Shown here: positions 44,400-54,346 of the stretch, one piece after another
Layout: each line of letters begins with the position of its first letter
Position numbering within the stretch: the first letter of the stretch is position 1
Source of the DNA: MWDV01 sp002070715
Lineage (GTDB): Bacteria > Verrucomicrobiota > Verrucomicrobiia > Limisphaerales > MWDV01
Direction of reading: 5' to 3'
Length of the DNA stretch: 64,000 nt
Assembly (NCBI GenBank): GCA_035411585.1
Contig: DAONTI010000022.1
Coordinates: forward strand, 5,958 to 69,957
The notes under the pieces: model-generated
Database searches by the model: none
The model's input: the letters and a program-made list of their open reading frames with translations, nothing else
What the model was told of the DNA's origin: nothing
Translations under genes and position numbers: made by a program

Positions 44400-45515
44400 G
44401 TGCTAGAACAATTGACCCAACAACTTTGCGCGGCTCAATCGCTGACCGCGGCCCAAGTGGATGCGGCGGTCAACCACTTGGTGGACGAAGCCGTTCCCGT
44501 GCCGGTCAAGGCCGATTTCCTGGGCGCGCTGACGCGCAAGGGCGAAACCCCGGAGGAAATCACCGCCTTCGCCATCGCCCTGCGCGACCGGGCAGTCATC
44601 CCGCCGCTTGATCCCGCCTGGCGCGAGGCGCATGAGATTTTGGACGTGGTCGGGACCGGCGGCGACCGGTTAAGCACCTTCAACATTTCCAGCACGGCCG
44701 CCCTGGTGTGCACGGCGGCGGGCGTCATCGTTGCCAAGCATGGCAATCGCGCGGTGACGTCGTCGGTCGGCAGCGCGGACGTGATGGAATCCCTGGGGTT
44801 GCCGTTCGATCTGGAGGCGGCGGAAGCCGCACAGGCTTTACGGGAGCACGGGTTTGCCTTTTTCTTTGCGCCCAAGTATCACCCGGCGTTCAAACACATT
44901 GTCCCGGCCCGCAAACTTTGCGCCGCCCGCGGGCAATCCACCATTTTCAATTTCCTCGGTCCGCTGCTGAACCCCGTCCGGCCCAGCGCCGCGCTCATCG
45001 GCGTGCCGCGTCCGGAACTGTGCCAGCCGCTCGCCCAGGTTTTGCAATCCCTGGGGTTGCGCCGCGCCATGGTCGTCTGCGGCCGCGTGCCGCCCTTGAC
45101 CGCCAAAGCGAACCCGGAGCAATCCTCCGATTCCACAGGGTCGGTCTCCGAATCCCCAGCGACAGCGGTTCGTTTCCTTGATGAATTATCCATCCTGGGG
45201 GAAAACACGGTGGCAGAGTTTTACCAGGAACGCGCGCTGACGTGTGCGTCGTTTGATCCCCGACTGTTGCCGCTCCAGCCGGCCACGCTCGCCGATTTGC
45301 GGGGGGGCGATCGCGAAGTCAACGCCACGCTCATTCGCGGCATCTTGCGCGGGGAAGATCGCGGCCCGCGCCGGGATGTGGTGCTGCTCAACGCCGGGGC
45401 GGCCCTCTTCGTCGCCGGAGCGGCCGCCTCCATCGCGGACGGCTGGGCGTTGGCAGCGGAGATTATTGACACGGGCCGCGCCCAACGGAAGCTGGAGGCC
45501 TTGCAAGCGGGTTGA
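44400..45515 (+). CDS. trpD: Anthranilate phosphoribosyltransferase
   Basis: 371 residues from GTG 44400, where family similarity begins (LEQLTQQLCAAQSLTAAQ). Transfers phosphoribose to anthranilate in tryptophan synthesis. Motifs: DVVGTGGDRLSTFNIST-like (VGTGGD...STFNISSTAAL), KHGNRAVTSSVGSADV and NPVRPSAALIGVPRP. The insert PPLTAKANPEQSSDSTGSVSE near residue 225 is longer than usual. No other trp genes are in the window. A dyad (CCCAGCC/GGCTGGG, near 45540) with a T-rich tract after it may be its terminator. Confidence 0.94.
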   Translation: MLEQLTQQLCAAQSLTAAQVDAAVNHLVDEAVPVPVKADFLGALTRKGETPEEITAFAIALRDRAVIPPLDPAWREAHEILDVVGTGGDRLSTFNISSTAALVCTAAGVIVAKHGNRAVTSSVGSADVMESLGLPFDLEAAEAAQALREHGFAFFFAPKYHPAFKHIVPARKLCAARGQSTIFNFLGPLLNPVRPSAALIGVPRPELCQPLAQVLQSLGLRRAMVVCGRVPPLTAKANPEQSSDSTGSVSESPATAVRFLDELSILGENTVAEFYQERALTCASFDPRLLPLQPATLADLRGGDREVNATLIRGILRGEDRGPRRDVVLLNAGAALFVAGAAASIADGWALAAEIIDTGRAQRKLEALQAG

Positions 45516-45641
45516 AATCCGCGCGCGGAACGCCACCATCCCAGCCCGGCTGGGCGGGCGGAAATCCGATTTTATTTTTTCACGGTACTGCTTGAGTCGA
45601 AGGGGCGGTTTGGCTAGTCCTGTGCCGTTCAAAAGACAGCC

Positions 45642-46766
45642 ATGTTAATCGCCATTCTGAATGAACAGGCGGCGGGCGAACCGCGTGCGGCCATGATCCC
45701 GGCCAACGTCGCCCGGCTGATTCAACGGGGCGCATCCGTCCGGGTGGAAGCCGGCACCGGAATCGCCGCGGGATTTACGGACCAGGATTTCATCCAAGCC
45801 GGTGCTGCCATCACCGCGGACCGGACCGGCTTGCTGGCCGACGCGGATCTGGTTTTGCGGGTGCGCAAACCGTCGGCTGACGAGGTGGGCCGGCTTAAAC
45901 CCGGGGGCCTGCACGTGAGTTTTCTCGATCCCTTCACCGAGCGGGATTTGGTGGCGCAACTGGCGGCCCGCGGAGTCAGCGCGATCAGTTTGGAATTGAT
46001 TCCCCGCACCACCCGCGCGCAGAAAATGGACGCGCTGAGTTCGCAGGCCAATCTCGCGGGATACGTGGCGGTGATTTTGGCCGCCGAACAAAGCCCCAAA
46101 ATTTTTCCCATGATGATGACGCCCGCCGGGACCATTGCGCCGGCGCGCGTGCTGGTCATTGGCGCGGGCGTAGCGGGATTGCAGGCCATTGCCACCGCCC
46201 GGCGGCTGGGCGCCCGGGTGGAAGCCTATGACACGCGGCCGGTTGTGGAGGAACAGGTGCGTTCGCTGGGGGCGCGGTTCCTCAAAATTGATCTGGGCGA
46301 AACGGGCCAGACGAAGGATGGCTACGCCAAGGCGCTGACCGAGGCGCAATTGCAAAAACAGCGGGAGGCGATGCAAAAGTTTTGCGCCCTGGCGGACGTG
46401 GTCATCACCACGGCCCAGGTTTTTGGACGGCGGGCGCCGATTCTGGTCACCGCGGAAATGCTGGCGGCGATGTCGCCGGGCAGCGTGGTGGTGGACGGCG
46501 CCGTGGAAAGCGGCGGCAACGTGGCCGGCGCCGTGGCAGGCCGGATCACCGAGCGCAACGGCGTAAAAATCGTCGCCTTGCCCAATCTGCCCGGCCGCGT
46601 GCCCATCCATGCCAGCCAGATGTTGTCCAACAACTTGACCGCCTTGATCGAGACGTTCTGGGACGCGGAAACGAAACGCTTTGGGCTGAGGCTCGAGGAC
46701 GAAATCATCCAAGGTTGCCTGGTGACGCACGCCGGCGCCATCCGTGACGAAAGGTTCAAATCATGA
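45642..46766 (+). CDS. pntAA: NAD(P) transhydrogenase subunit alpha, part 1
   Basis: 374 residues, the soluble NAD(H)-binding domain I. Rossmann loop VLVIGAGVAGLQAIATARRLGA, the RQD-loop equivalent (RTTRAQKMDALSSQANLAGY) and VEAYDTRP. With the next two genes it forms the proton-translocating enzyme that exchanges hydride between NADH and NADP. The subunit split into three genes is common in many bacteria. Confidence 0.96.
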   Translation: MLIAILNEQAAGEPRAAMIPANVARLIQRGASVRVEAGTGIAAGFTDQDFIQAGAAITADRTGLLADADLVLRVRKPSADEVGRLKPGGLHVSFLDPFTERDLVAQLAARGVSAISLELIPRTTRAQKMDALSSQANLAGYVAVILAAEQSPKIFPMMMTPAGTIAPARVLVIGAGVAGLQAIATARRLGARVEAYDTRPVVEEQVRSLGARFLKIDLGETGQTKDGYAKALTEAQLQKQREAMQKFCALADVVITTAQVFGRRAPILVTAEMLAAMSPGSVVVDGAVESGGNVAGAVAGRITERNGVKIVALPNLPGRVPIHASQMLSNNLTALIETFWDAETKRFGLRLEDEIIQGCLVTHAGAIRDERFKS

Positions 46767-47104
46767 CTGCTGATCTGCTGCTGCTGGCCGCCGCCATTGA
46801 CGCGAAGACGCTGGCGTTTCTCCTGTTCATCTTCGCTATCGCCACCGTGCTGGGGTTCGAATTGATTTCCAAAGTGCCGGCCACCCTGCACACGCCGTTG
46901 ATGTCGGGCGCGAACGCGATTTCCGGCATCACCATTGTCGGGGCGTTGCTGGCCACCGGCGCCGCCGGCGATAACCGGATCAGCCTGCTCTTGGGCGTGC
47001 TGGCGGTGGTGTTTGCCGTGATCAACGTCGTGGGCGGATATCTGGTAACAGACCGGATGCTGGCCATGTTCCGCAAGAAGGACGGGCCCAAGGATAAACC
47101 ATGA
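46763..47104 (+). CDS. pntAB: NAD(P) transhydrogenase subunit alpha, part 2 (membrane)
   Basis: 113 residues with three to four membrane helices (LAFLLFIFAIATVLGFELIS; AISGITIVGALLATGAAG; LGVLAVVFAVINVVGGYLV). Starts inside the pntAA stop (ATGA). Membrane part of the alpha subunit. Confidence 0.95.
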   Translation: MTADLLLLAAAIDAKTLAFLLFIFAIATVLGFELISKVPATLHTPLMSGANAISGITIVGALLATGAAGDNRISLLLGVLAVVFAVINVVGGYLVTDRMLAMFRKKDGPKDKP

Positions 47105-48471
47105 AGATCGCCAGCGAACTCATCAACATTGTCGCGGTTCTGCTGTTCATTTTCGGGCTCAAGCGGTTGAGCTCGCCCGCCACGGCGCGCCGGGGCAACT
47201 GGTTATCCTGCCTGGGCATGGGGCTGGCCGTGGTTGTCACGTTGCTGCAACCCGAAATCCAGGTGTTCCAGTGGATTCTCCTCGGGTTAATCGTCGGGTC
47301 GGGCGTGGGCGCGTTTCTCGCCCGGACCACGCCGATGACCGCGATGCCCGAAATGGTCGCCCTGCTGAACGGCTCCGGCGGCCTGGCCAGTTTGTTGGTG
47401 GGCTGGGAGCAGTATCACCATCAATCCGCCTTGGATACCTACACCGGAGTGACCGTGGTGCTGGCGGTGCTGATTGGCGGGGTGACCTTCACCGGCAGCG
47501 TGGTGGCCTGGGCCAAACTAAGCGAAAAAATCACCGGCAAACCCATTCTCTTCCGGGGACAACAAGTCTTGAACGCCCTGTTATTGCTCATCACGGCGAT
47601 CGCCGCGGTGATCTTTGTGCTTCGTCCGGTGGAAGGGTATCCGGTTTTTCTCGGGTTGATCGTGGCCGCGCTGGGATTGGGCGTGCTGGCGGTGATTCCG
47701 ATTGGCGGGGCGGACATGCCCGTGGTGATTTCGCTCCTCAACAGTTACTCCGGCATGGCCGCCTGTGCGACCGGGTTCGTGTTGCAAAACGATCTGTTGA
47801 TTGTCACCGGTTCGCTGGTGGGCTCCAGCGGCATCATTTTAACCCAGATCATGTGCAAGGCCATGAACCGGTCCCTGGCCAACGTCCTGTTCAGCGGCTT
47901 CGGCGCCGCCCCCGCCAAGGCGGGCGCCGCGGTCAAGGGCGAGGCCAAGCCGATCAAGGCCGGCGATGCCTACGTCATTTTGGAGGCCGCGCGGTCGGTG
48001 GTGTTCGTGCCGGGCTACGGCATGGCGGTGGCCCAGGCGCAGCATGCTGTGCGGGAATTGGGCGAACTCTTGGAAAACAACGGGGCCGAAGTGCGGTATG
48101 CCATCCATCCCGTGGCGGGCCGCATGCCGGGTCACATGAATGTGCTCCTCGCCGAAGCCCACGTGCCCTACGACCAGCTCTACGAGATGGACGCCGTGAA
48201 TCCCATCATGGACACGGTGGATGTGTGCGTGGTGATTGGCGCCAACGACGTGGTGAACCCCGCCGCGCACGAGGACCCGAACAGCCCGATCTACGGCATG
48301 CCCATCATCGAGGTGGAACGCGCCCGGACCGTCATTGTGCTCAAACGTTCCCTGGCCGCGGGCTTCGCCGGCATCGAAAACCTGCTCTTCTACAAAGACA
48401 ACACCCGCATGTTGTTTGGCGACGCCAAGGCGTCCTTGCAGGCGTTGGTGAGTGAGTTCAAAGGCGTTTGA
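47101..48471 (+). CDS. pntB: NAD(P) transhydrogenase subunit beta
   Basis: 456 residues: about nine membrane helices, then the NADP(H)-binding domain III (GYGMAVAQAQHAVRELGELL; IHPVAGRMPGHMNVLLAEA; VVIGANDVVNPAA). ATGA overlap with pntAB, so the three genes form a tight operon. Likely supplies NADPH at the cost of the proton gradient. Confidence 0.97.
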   Translation: MKIASELINIVAVLLFIFGLKRLSSPATARRGNWLSCLGMGLAVVVTLLQPEIQVFQWILLGLIVGSGVGAFLARTTPMTAMPEMVALLNGSGGLASLLVGWEQYHHQSALDTYTGVTVVLAVLIGGVTFTGSVVAWAKLSEKITGKPILFRGQQVLNALLLLITAIAAVIFVLRPVEGYPVFLGLIVAALGLGVLAVIPIGGADMPVVISLLNSYSGMAACATGFVLQNDLLIVTGSLVGSSGIILTQIMCKAMNRSLANVLFSGFGAAPAKAGAAVKGEAKPIKAGDAYVILEAARSVVFVPGYGMAVAQAQHAVRELGELLENNGAEVRYAIHPVAGRMPGHMNVLLAEAHVPYDQLYEMDAVNPIMDTVDVCVVIGANDVVNPAAHEDPNSPIYGMPIIEVERARTVIVLKRSLAAGFAGIENLLFYKDNTRMLFGDAKASLQALVSEFKGV

Positions 48472-48562
48472 CCGGGGGACGACGAAAAGATCACCTTTCC
48501 GGGCGCTAGGCCATCCACACTCTAAACCTGAACCCGCGCGTGGTTCCGCCGTGCCGACCAGG

Positions 48563-50632
48563 TTATCGGGCCAGTCGGAAGAACTGGGTGTTGCCGCTGA
48601 GAGGCAAACGCACCAGTTGCAGTTCTCCCACTACTTGAACGGTTGCGTTGACGTCGCTCCATTGTGGCGCGCTCAAGTCGTCGGTGCTTTGCACGACGAA
48701 CCCGGTGACGGACGCCGGCCAGCTCAACACAATTTCGTTGCCTTCGCGCTGGATGTTCAAGGTCACCTCCACAGGCTTGCAATCTTCCAGCGGATTAACT
48801 CCCGCCAGCGGACCGCACGGACGGATGACACCGTAACGCACCTGGGTTACGGCGATTTTAGCCGGAATACCATTTGCGTCTTGCACGATGAAACGCGCTG
48901 CCGCTTGCGGAGATTCATTGACGCCGGTGAAATTCATGTCATTGATTTCCCAATAGGCCTGCTTCCAAGTATCGCTGCCTTGCAAGGTGACGTAGTAACT
49001 TTCCGGAGTGTAACCAAAAGCCAAGATACCGTTCTTCATGGTGCGGTAAACTTCCGGCCGGATCCGCGCACCGACCAGGGCTGGATCGTCATAATAGGTG
49101 ATGCAGATGGCCAGATGCGCGTTGGGTTGGGAACTGGGGCCGAAGATTTCATCGGTGATTTTGAAGTTTAGGAATTCATGCCGGAAGCCGGGTGTGCCTT
49201 CATCGCGCGCGGGATAAACGGCCAAACGGCGATCGGTGGCGGGGCCAACCTCGGCCTCGATCATTTCCTGGTCGCCGCCGCTGGTGCCCAGGGCCAATCC
49301 GTCGCTGATCCCTTGCGCCAGGTCCAGTTCGGCGTAGTTACCGTAGCGTTCCGTGCAGATATTCGGATCTTCATAGCAATCCGCCAGCGGGTCTTGTCCA
49401 GCCAAGGGGTGATCGCCGGTGCGCAGCACGGCGAGTTGCACGGACGACACAAAAACCTGTCCGTTTTCCGAAACGAAACGCGGGCCCGCCGTGTGCGTAG
49501 GCGCGGCATTGACGCCATAGAGATTCACGCTGGGGATCGTCCATGACCGTCGAATCCATTCGCCGGTGCCTTCCAAAAGTTGTCGTTGTTCCGCCGGAAA
49601 AAATGCGACACCACCAGAAGCATCAGTCGCATAAGCGTCCGGACCAAAGCGAACATCGTAACCGGCGAAACTGGGATCGTCATAAAATTCCACGCACACT
49701 TTGACCGTGTGCGGGTCGTTGCACGGCAGCCCGAGGTAGTTGTCGGTGATGCCGAAATTCAGGAACGTGCCCTGCGGCCGCACAGCACGACGCTGATCGC
49801 CCGTCGGGCCAACACCATCCTGGTATTCCACAGTCTGATCACCGCGATCAATAACCTCCAGGTGATTGGCGGTGTTGTTGGCAATGTCCAAGCCCACCAA
49901 GTTGGTCTCCGGCTCGGGATCACACGTATCTGGAGGCAGAAATTGATTGATCTGTTCAGGTTCACCAAACGCCCCTTGTGGACCGAAGGCGACGACACGC
50001 ACGGTCAGTCCGGGGACGTTTTGAAAGCGGATCGTGCCATTATTCACCCCACCGTAGTTGTAGGCGCCCTGGGCGTCGCCCGGAATCGTGCCGATATAGT
50101 GCTGCCCGTCGGAAGGGCGGATATCATTGGGGATGCGGAATAGCACCCAATTCCAGCGTTTGTTATTGGCTTCGGCCGCAATCTGCCCCCCCGCTACGTT
50201 ATGCACGTCCGGCAGCGTGCCGGTCAGAAAATTATACGTGCGCGGCTGTCCTTGATTGTTGAAGAGCGAGGCATCGCCATAGACCTGTACGAGGATGTCA
50301 ATGGTGTCGTAGCTGGCCCATTCCGAAAAATAGATATCGGCCACGTTGAGATAGTCACTCGTGGCTTTTTTACCGGTGTGCCCGTTGAGGGTGATGTCGG
50401 TGGTGGTTTGGTCGCCGTCGTTGCGGATGATCAGCGCCTCCTCAATCCAAGCTCCCCCTGGCGATCCGAGCATCCCATCCGTGACGACAAAGTGGACCGG
50501 CATATTGGGATCAATGGTAGTCGGCCACTCCTCCGGATCGAATGGCCCATTCTGCGCCTGGATCAGTGTCGCAGTGCCACACATCAGCAACGCTGTAATC
50601 AAACCGGACAACTTCTTGCTTTTTCTTTTCAT
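48563..50632 (-). CDS. Secreted protein with duplicated beta-sandwich domain and FFRL C-terminus
   Basis: 689 residues from ATG 50632, which has AGGAGT-like spacing (GGAGTCACCT) upstream. Signal peptide (LSGLITALLMCGTATLIQA). After an N-terminal region of about 230 residues come two similar domains of about 170 residues (LDIANNTANHLEVID...VCVEFYDDPSFAG... and LDLAQGISDGLALG...ICITYYDDPALVG...), looking like carbohydrate-binding jelly rolls. The C-terminal 65 residues (EIVLSWPASVTGFVVQSTDDL...NTQFFRLAR) are a module frequent in Verrucomicrobiota secreted proteins. No catalytic motif is recognised. It is divergent from the DUF5010-like gene. Confidence 0.8.
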   Translation of the reverse strand: MKRKSKKLSGLITALLMCGTATLIQAQNGPFDPEEWPTTIDPNMPVHFVVTDGMLGSPGGAWIEEALIIRNDGDQTTTDITLNGHTGKKATSDYLNVADIYFSEWASYDTIDILVQVYGDASLFNNQGQPRTYNFLTGTLPDVHNVAGGQIAAEANNKRWNWVLFRIPNDIRPSDGQHYIGTIPGDAQGAYNYGGVNNGTIRFQNVPGLTVRVVAFGPQGAFGEPEQINQFLPPDTCDPEPETNLVGLDIANNTANHLEVIDRGDQTVEYQDGVGPTGDQRRAVRPQGTFLNFGITDNYLGLPCNDPHTVKVCVEFYDDPSFAGYDVRFGPDAYATDASGGVAFFPAEQRQLLEGTGEWIRRSWTIPSVNLYGVNAAPTHTAGPRFVSENGQVFVSSVQLAVLRTGDHPLAGQDPLADCYEDPNICTERYGNYAELDLAQGISDGLALGTSGGDQEMIEAEVGPATDRRLAVYPARDEGTPGFRHEFLNFKITDEIFGPSSQPNAHLAICITYYDDPALVGARIRPEVYRTMKNGILAFGYTPESYYVTLQGSDTWKQAYWEINDMNFTGVNESPQAAARFIVQDANGIPAKIAVTQVRYGVIRPCGPLAGVNPLEDCKPVEVTLNIQREGNEIVLSWPASVTGFVVQSTDDLSAPQWSDVNATVQVVGELQLVRLPLSGNTQFFRLAR

Positions 50633-50755
50633 AGGTGACTCCGAATCAGGATTTGGTTGTTGTGTTCGTTCCCAGCGCGCATCGCCAAAAGTCATTCTCG
50701 ACTCCGCGATTTTCTCCGCACTGATTGGTAACGGGCGGAATTCTTTCACCTTTCA

Positions 50756-50789
50756 GAAATCGTTTCAATCTTTTTTCGAAAATCGTTTC
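50756..50789. promoter_or_regulatory. Candidate tandem operator between divergent secreted-protein genes
   Basis: GAAATCGTTTC (50756-50766) and GAAAATCGTTTC (50778-50789) are two GAAA-n-TTTC dyads spaced about 22 bp apart, close to two helical turns. The pattern is like operators of LacI/GalR-type regulators. It lies between the start codons of the two divergent genes. No regulator gene of that type is in the window. Confidence 0.4.
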
Positions 50790-50862
50790 GTTTGCCACAA
50801 CACAAGGGTGTTGAGAGGACTGAAAGGCTGGACAGCATGCTCCACCGTGATAATTTGAACCC

Positions 50863-53331
50863 GTGACAACCCGACGTAACCGCCAAACCAAGAGCTTTTG
50901 TCTGGCCACTCTGCTAGTCGTTCTTTTCGGATCCTGTGGTTTCAATGCGCTCGCCCAACCCATCAATCCCCCGCTGGGCCCGTATTTGCAACCGAGCACA
51001 GGCGACCTGGCGCAAGCGAAGAATTTCAGCACTGAAGATTCCGTGGTGCTGACCACTTATTTTTATTGGTACGATGTTTTTTCCGGCGCGCACATCACGA
51101 ATGGCGACGGTTCCGATGCTCTGACGGATCATCCACCAACGCTGACCGGTTTTTCGTATAAACTCGAATCATGGCATCGGCAACAATTGGAGGACATGAT
51201 CGCCGCGGGCATTGACGTGCTGTTGCCGGTGTATTGGGGCGAACCTTCACAACGCATCCCGGGACAACCGATCGCGAACCAACCATGGAGCTTCTCAGGA
51301 TTGCCACCGCTGGTCGCCGCCCGCGAGGCGTTGCTGGCGGAAGGCGCCCAACCGCCGGGCATCGGCATGTTCTATGATACGTCCACGCTGCAATACAATG
51401 CAGCCGGGCAACGTGTGGATCTCACCACCGCCGCGGGGCGGCGTTGGTTCTACGAAAGCATTCGCGATTTCTTCTCGCTCATCCCGGCCAAGCATTGGGC
51501 GACCATTGAAGGACGACCGATCATCTTTCTCTATTCCGCCAGTTTCGCGGCGGCACACGATCAAAGTTGCATCGACTATGTGCGCCAGGAATTCGCGCAG
51601 GATTTCAGTGGTTGCGATCCGTACATCGTGCGTGAAATTTCCTGGAACGTCACCGCAGACAACACCTACGCCTGGGGCGGAGCGTTGTCGTTGCGCAACT
51701 ACGGCGTGGCCTCGCTCGGACCGGGCTACGATCACTCCGCCGTGCCCGGACGGACGCCGCTGATTGTGCCGCGTGAGGACGGCGCTTTTTACGCACGCAA
51801 CTGGAGTCGCCTGCTGCGCGCCCCGACCCGACTGGTGCATGTGGAGACTTGGAACGAATATCACGAGGGTACGGACGTCGCAGCGTCGCTCGAATACGGA
51901 CGCCAATACATCGAACTGACCCGCAAATACGTGGATTGGTTCAAGGCGGGCGTCATTCCGCCGCGCCCGCGCGGGGCATATTCCGATTTCAAATCCGTGA
52001 GCACCACCCTCGAAGCCACCAACGACGCGCGCGGGTTGATTCAATTCGAATCCGCCGATGGAATCACCACCAACGCAGTGGCGGGCGGTGAGCCGTGTCG
52101 CGTGGTCGTTCCGACCATTCACGGTGGCCGGTATGTTTACTGCCGGATTGATGATTCGTTCAAATGGGCGGACACCATGATGGTGGATGTGGAGGTGGAA
52201 TACTTCGATGAAGGCACGGGCAGTTTCCGCCTGGAATTCGACGGTTCGGACACCAACGCGCCCTTCAACGGCGCTTACACCGCCAGCGCCACCATGGTGA
52301 CGCTCGGCAACACCGGCCAATGGAAGACCGGCAAATTCCGCCTGCTGGGCTGTCACTTTCTCAACTCCCAAAACGGCGGCGCGGATTTCCGGGTCGCCCT
52401 CTCGCCCAGTACGCTGACGCTGTATCTGCGCCGCATCAAAGTCACACGACTCGGGATGCCGGTGGAATCGGGTCAAAAACTGCACGGTTGGCAACAGGAC
52501 TTCGCCGAACCGCTGACCACCAATTGGATCGTGCTGGGCAATCCAGCCAACGTCCGTCAACAACACGGCGTGTTGCGATTGGAAAGCGTCACGAACGATA
52601 ACGTGCGGCTGCTGGCGACGGCGATTGACGACCAGTCCGACATTGAAATTCTAGCACGACTGCGCCCGCTGGCACTGCCCTCCGCCAATGGCTGGCTGGG
52701 CGGCTTGGTGCTGGGCGCTCCTCCCGATGGCAGCGACGGATTCACCTGTCAACTGGGCCAAACCAATGGCACCACGCAACTCGGCCTGCTGGATTCTGGA
52801 ACGCCGACCGGCACGACCGCGTCGGTGGCGTTCTCCACCAACCGCTGGTATTGGTTGCGCGTGCGCCACCAAACCAACGCGCTCACCAACTATCCGGATT
52901 TGTTCGCGCGCTTGTGGCCGGCCGACGGCGAAACTCCCGAACCGGAGCAATGGCGGGTTTGGCGCGATTATTTTCCCGCGCATCCCGCAGCCACGGGACG
53001 GGTCGGCCTCATCTCCGGACTCGCGCCGCTGGAAGCGGATTGGTTGCTGGTCAAAAAGGAAAATTCACCGGAAATTCTCGCGCGCCCACCGGCGTTCAAA
53101 CCGGCTTACGCGCAACTAAAGCCCGTCAGTTATTCCCCGACCGGAGGCTTCCAATTGGAATTGCGCGGCGACGCCGGCACCGGCTACTTCCTCGAACACA
53201 CCAGCGATTTCCAAACTTGGAGCGGCCCGGCGTTGCTGATCGGCAGCAACGGCACCGTGCAATATCAAGACACGGAAAGCCGCACCCAACGCTTCTATCG
53301 CGCCCGATTGATCGAAGCGGAAACGCCCTGA
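50863..53331 (+). CDS. Secreted glycosidase-like protein (DUF5010-type barrel) with FYRA C-terminus
   Basis: 822 residues from GTG 50863. Signal peptide (SFCLATLLVVLFGSCGFNALA). Residues about 50-380 fit a DUF5010/GH99-like barrel: VLTTYFYWYDVFSGAH, MIAAGIDVLLPVYWG, GRPIIFLYSASF, REISWNV and VETWNEYHEGTDVA, the last holding likely acidic catalytic residues. Residues about 390-540 resemble a carbohydrate-binding beta-sandwich, followed by a concanavalin-like region and a C-terminal YFLEHTSDFQTW...RFYRARL module. It should act on a polysaccharide outside the cell. The substrate is unknown. Confidence 0.8.
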   Translation: MTTRRNRQTKSFCLATLLVVLFGSCGFNALAQPINPPLGPYLQPSTGDLAQAKNFSTEDSVVLTTYFYWYDVFSGAHITNGDGSDALTDHPPTLTGFSYKLESWHRQQLEDMIAAGIDVLLPVYWGEPSQRIPGQPIANQPWSFSGLPPLVAAREALLAEGAQPPGIGMFYDTSTLQYNAAGQRVDLTTAAGRRWFYESIRDFFSLIPAKHWATIEGRPIIFLYSASFAAAHDQSCIDYVRQEFAQDFSGCDPYIVREISWNVTADNTYAWGGALSLRNYGVASLGPGYDHSAVPGRTPLIVPREDGAFYARNWSRLLRAPTRLVHVETWNEYHEGTDVAASLEYGRQYIELTRKYVDWFKAGVIPPRPRGAYSDFKSVSTTLEATNDARGLIQFESADGITTNAVAGGEPCRVVVPTIHGGRYVYCRIDDSFKWADTMMVDVEVEYFDEGTGSFRLEFDGSDTNAPFNGAYTASATMVTLGNTGQWKTGKFRLLGCHFLNSQNGGADFRVALSPSTLTLYLRRIKVTRLGMPVESGQKLHGWQQDFAEPLTTNWIVLGNPANVRQQHGVLRLESVTNDNVRLLATAIDDQSDIEILARLRPLALPSANGWLGGLVLGAPPDGSDGFTCQLGQTNGTTQLGLLDSGTPTGTTASVAFSTNRWYWLRVRHQTNALTNYPDLFARLWPADGETPEPEQWRVWRDYFPAHPAATGRVGLISGLAPLEADWLLVKKENSPEILARPPAFKPAYAQLKPVSYSPTGGFQLELRGDAGTGYFLEHTSDFQTWSGPALLIGSNGTVQYQDTESRTQRFYRARLIEAETP

Positions 53332-53371
53332 GTCAATCGCCGCCAGACACCCCGGTTTACGTCCTTATCGT

Positions 53372-53713
53372 TTATTTCGCGACGACTTTGACGGTGCCCG
53401 TTTTGGGATCGTAATCGAACTTCTTGCCGAACGGCGGTTCAGGCAAACGCGGAATAAACTTTCCGCTCACCAGCTCATTCAGATCCTTGGGCCAACGTCC
53501 CTGATCTACTTGGAACATCTGGATGGCTTGATTTAAAGCGGCGAGATCCACGGTCTTTTCCGCCAGTTGCTTTCCCCGCACCAGCGCGCCGAGATAATCA
53601 ACCGAGGCCCCCGGTGGATTACTGGCTGCCGGTTCGGCGGGTTTTTTGTTACCATCGCCGCAGCCGGTCAATAGGGTTGCGGTCAGGAGTGGAACGCACC
53701 AGAATCTTTTCAT
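53372..53713 (-). CDS. Small lipoprotein with pseudopilin-G-like C-terminus
   Basis: 113 residues. Lipobox LLTGCGD, then a helix (LAALNQAIQMFQVDQGRWPKDLNELV) and PEPPFGKKFDYDPKTGTVKV, the pattern found at the C-terminus of type II secretion major pseudopilins but without the pilin helix. Convergent with the preceding gene, about 40 bp apart. Function unknown. Confidence 0.7.
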   Translation of the reverse strand: MKRFWCVPLLTATLLTGCGDGNKKPAEPAASNPPGASVDYLGALVRGKQLAEKTVDLAALNQAIQMFQVDQGRWPKDLNELVSGKFIPRLPEPPFGKKFDYDPKTGTVKVVAK

Positions 53714-53789
53714 GGCCTAAATTTAACCGGCTCCGGCCCCAGCGCCAGCCTCCGCTGTCAACTTCCGGCGCCAACCGACGATGTGCATC

Positions 53790-54065
53790 ATGAGCAAGAC
53801 CATGCGTTCTATTTTGACGATTATGAGTTCGACGATCCTGGCATTTATCTTCGGAATATCATGTTACACACCGACTTGGGACGGCTACATCACGATGCCG
53901 GGAGTGGTGGTGGCGGTCATTGCCGCGTTGATAAATACGGCCGCCTTCCTGTCGTGCCCCATGCGGCCGCTGATCGGAAAAGCCCTCGCCCTTTTGTTGC
54001 TGGTACCCTCCCTATGGTTCGCGGTCTATTGTGTCATGGGCATTATTTACCCGGGATTCATGTAA
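53790..54065 (+). CDS. Small integral membrane protein
   Basis: 91 residues from ATG 53790 (another ATG at 53781). Three hydrophobic segments (MSSTILAFIFGISCY; GVVVAVIAALINTAAFL; ALALLLLVPSLWFAVYCVMGII). No family recognised. The hydrophobic pattern supports a real gene, but it is short and alone. Confidence 0.5.
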   Translation: MSKTMRSILTIMSSTILAFIFGISCYTPTWDGYITMPGVVVAVIAALINTAAFLSCPMRPLIGKALALLLLVPSLWFAVYCVMGIIYPGFM

Positions 54066-54346
54066 AAACCCCTTCTGACTCACGACGAATAATACAAAAC
54101 CACGAGGGCGCAGGCATCTGCAATGCTCAAAGCCGCTGGTAATTTCAGCAGCTCCCTAACCCCGAACCGTTGATGGAGCGGCCCACTCAGGCCAGCTCGC
54201 ATTTGCAAGAAGGAGCTATGTCAAAACTCGTTAGAGCGTCGGCGGCGTGGTGCCCATTCCACCAGAGCCAAAATTCCCACCCAGCTTAGGCTGGCGCAAT
54301 TGGCCGTTCGTCGTTACAAGGTGCGGGAGTGGATTTGATACAACGC

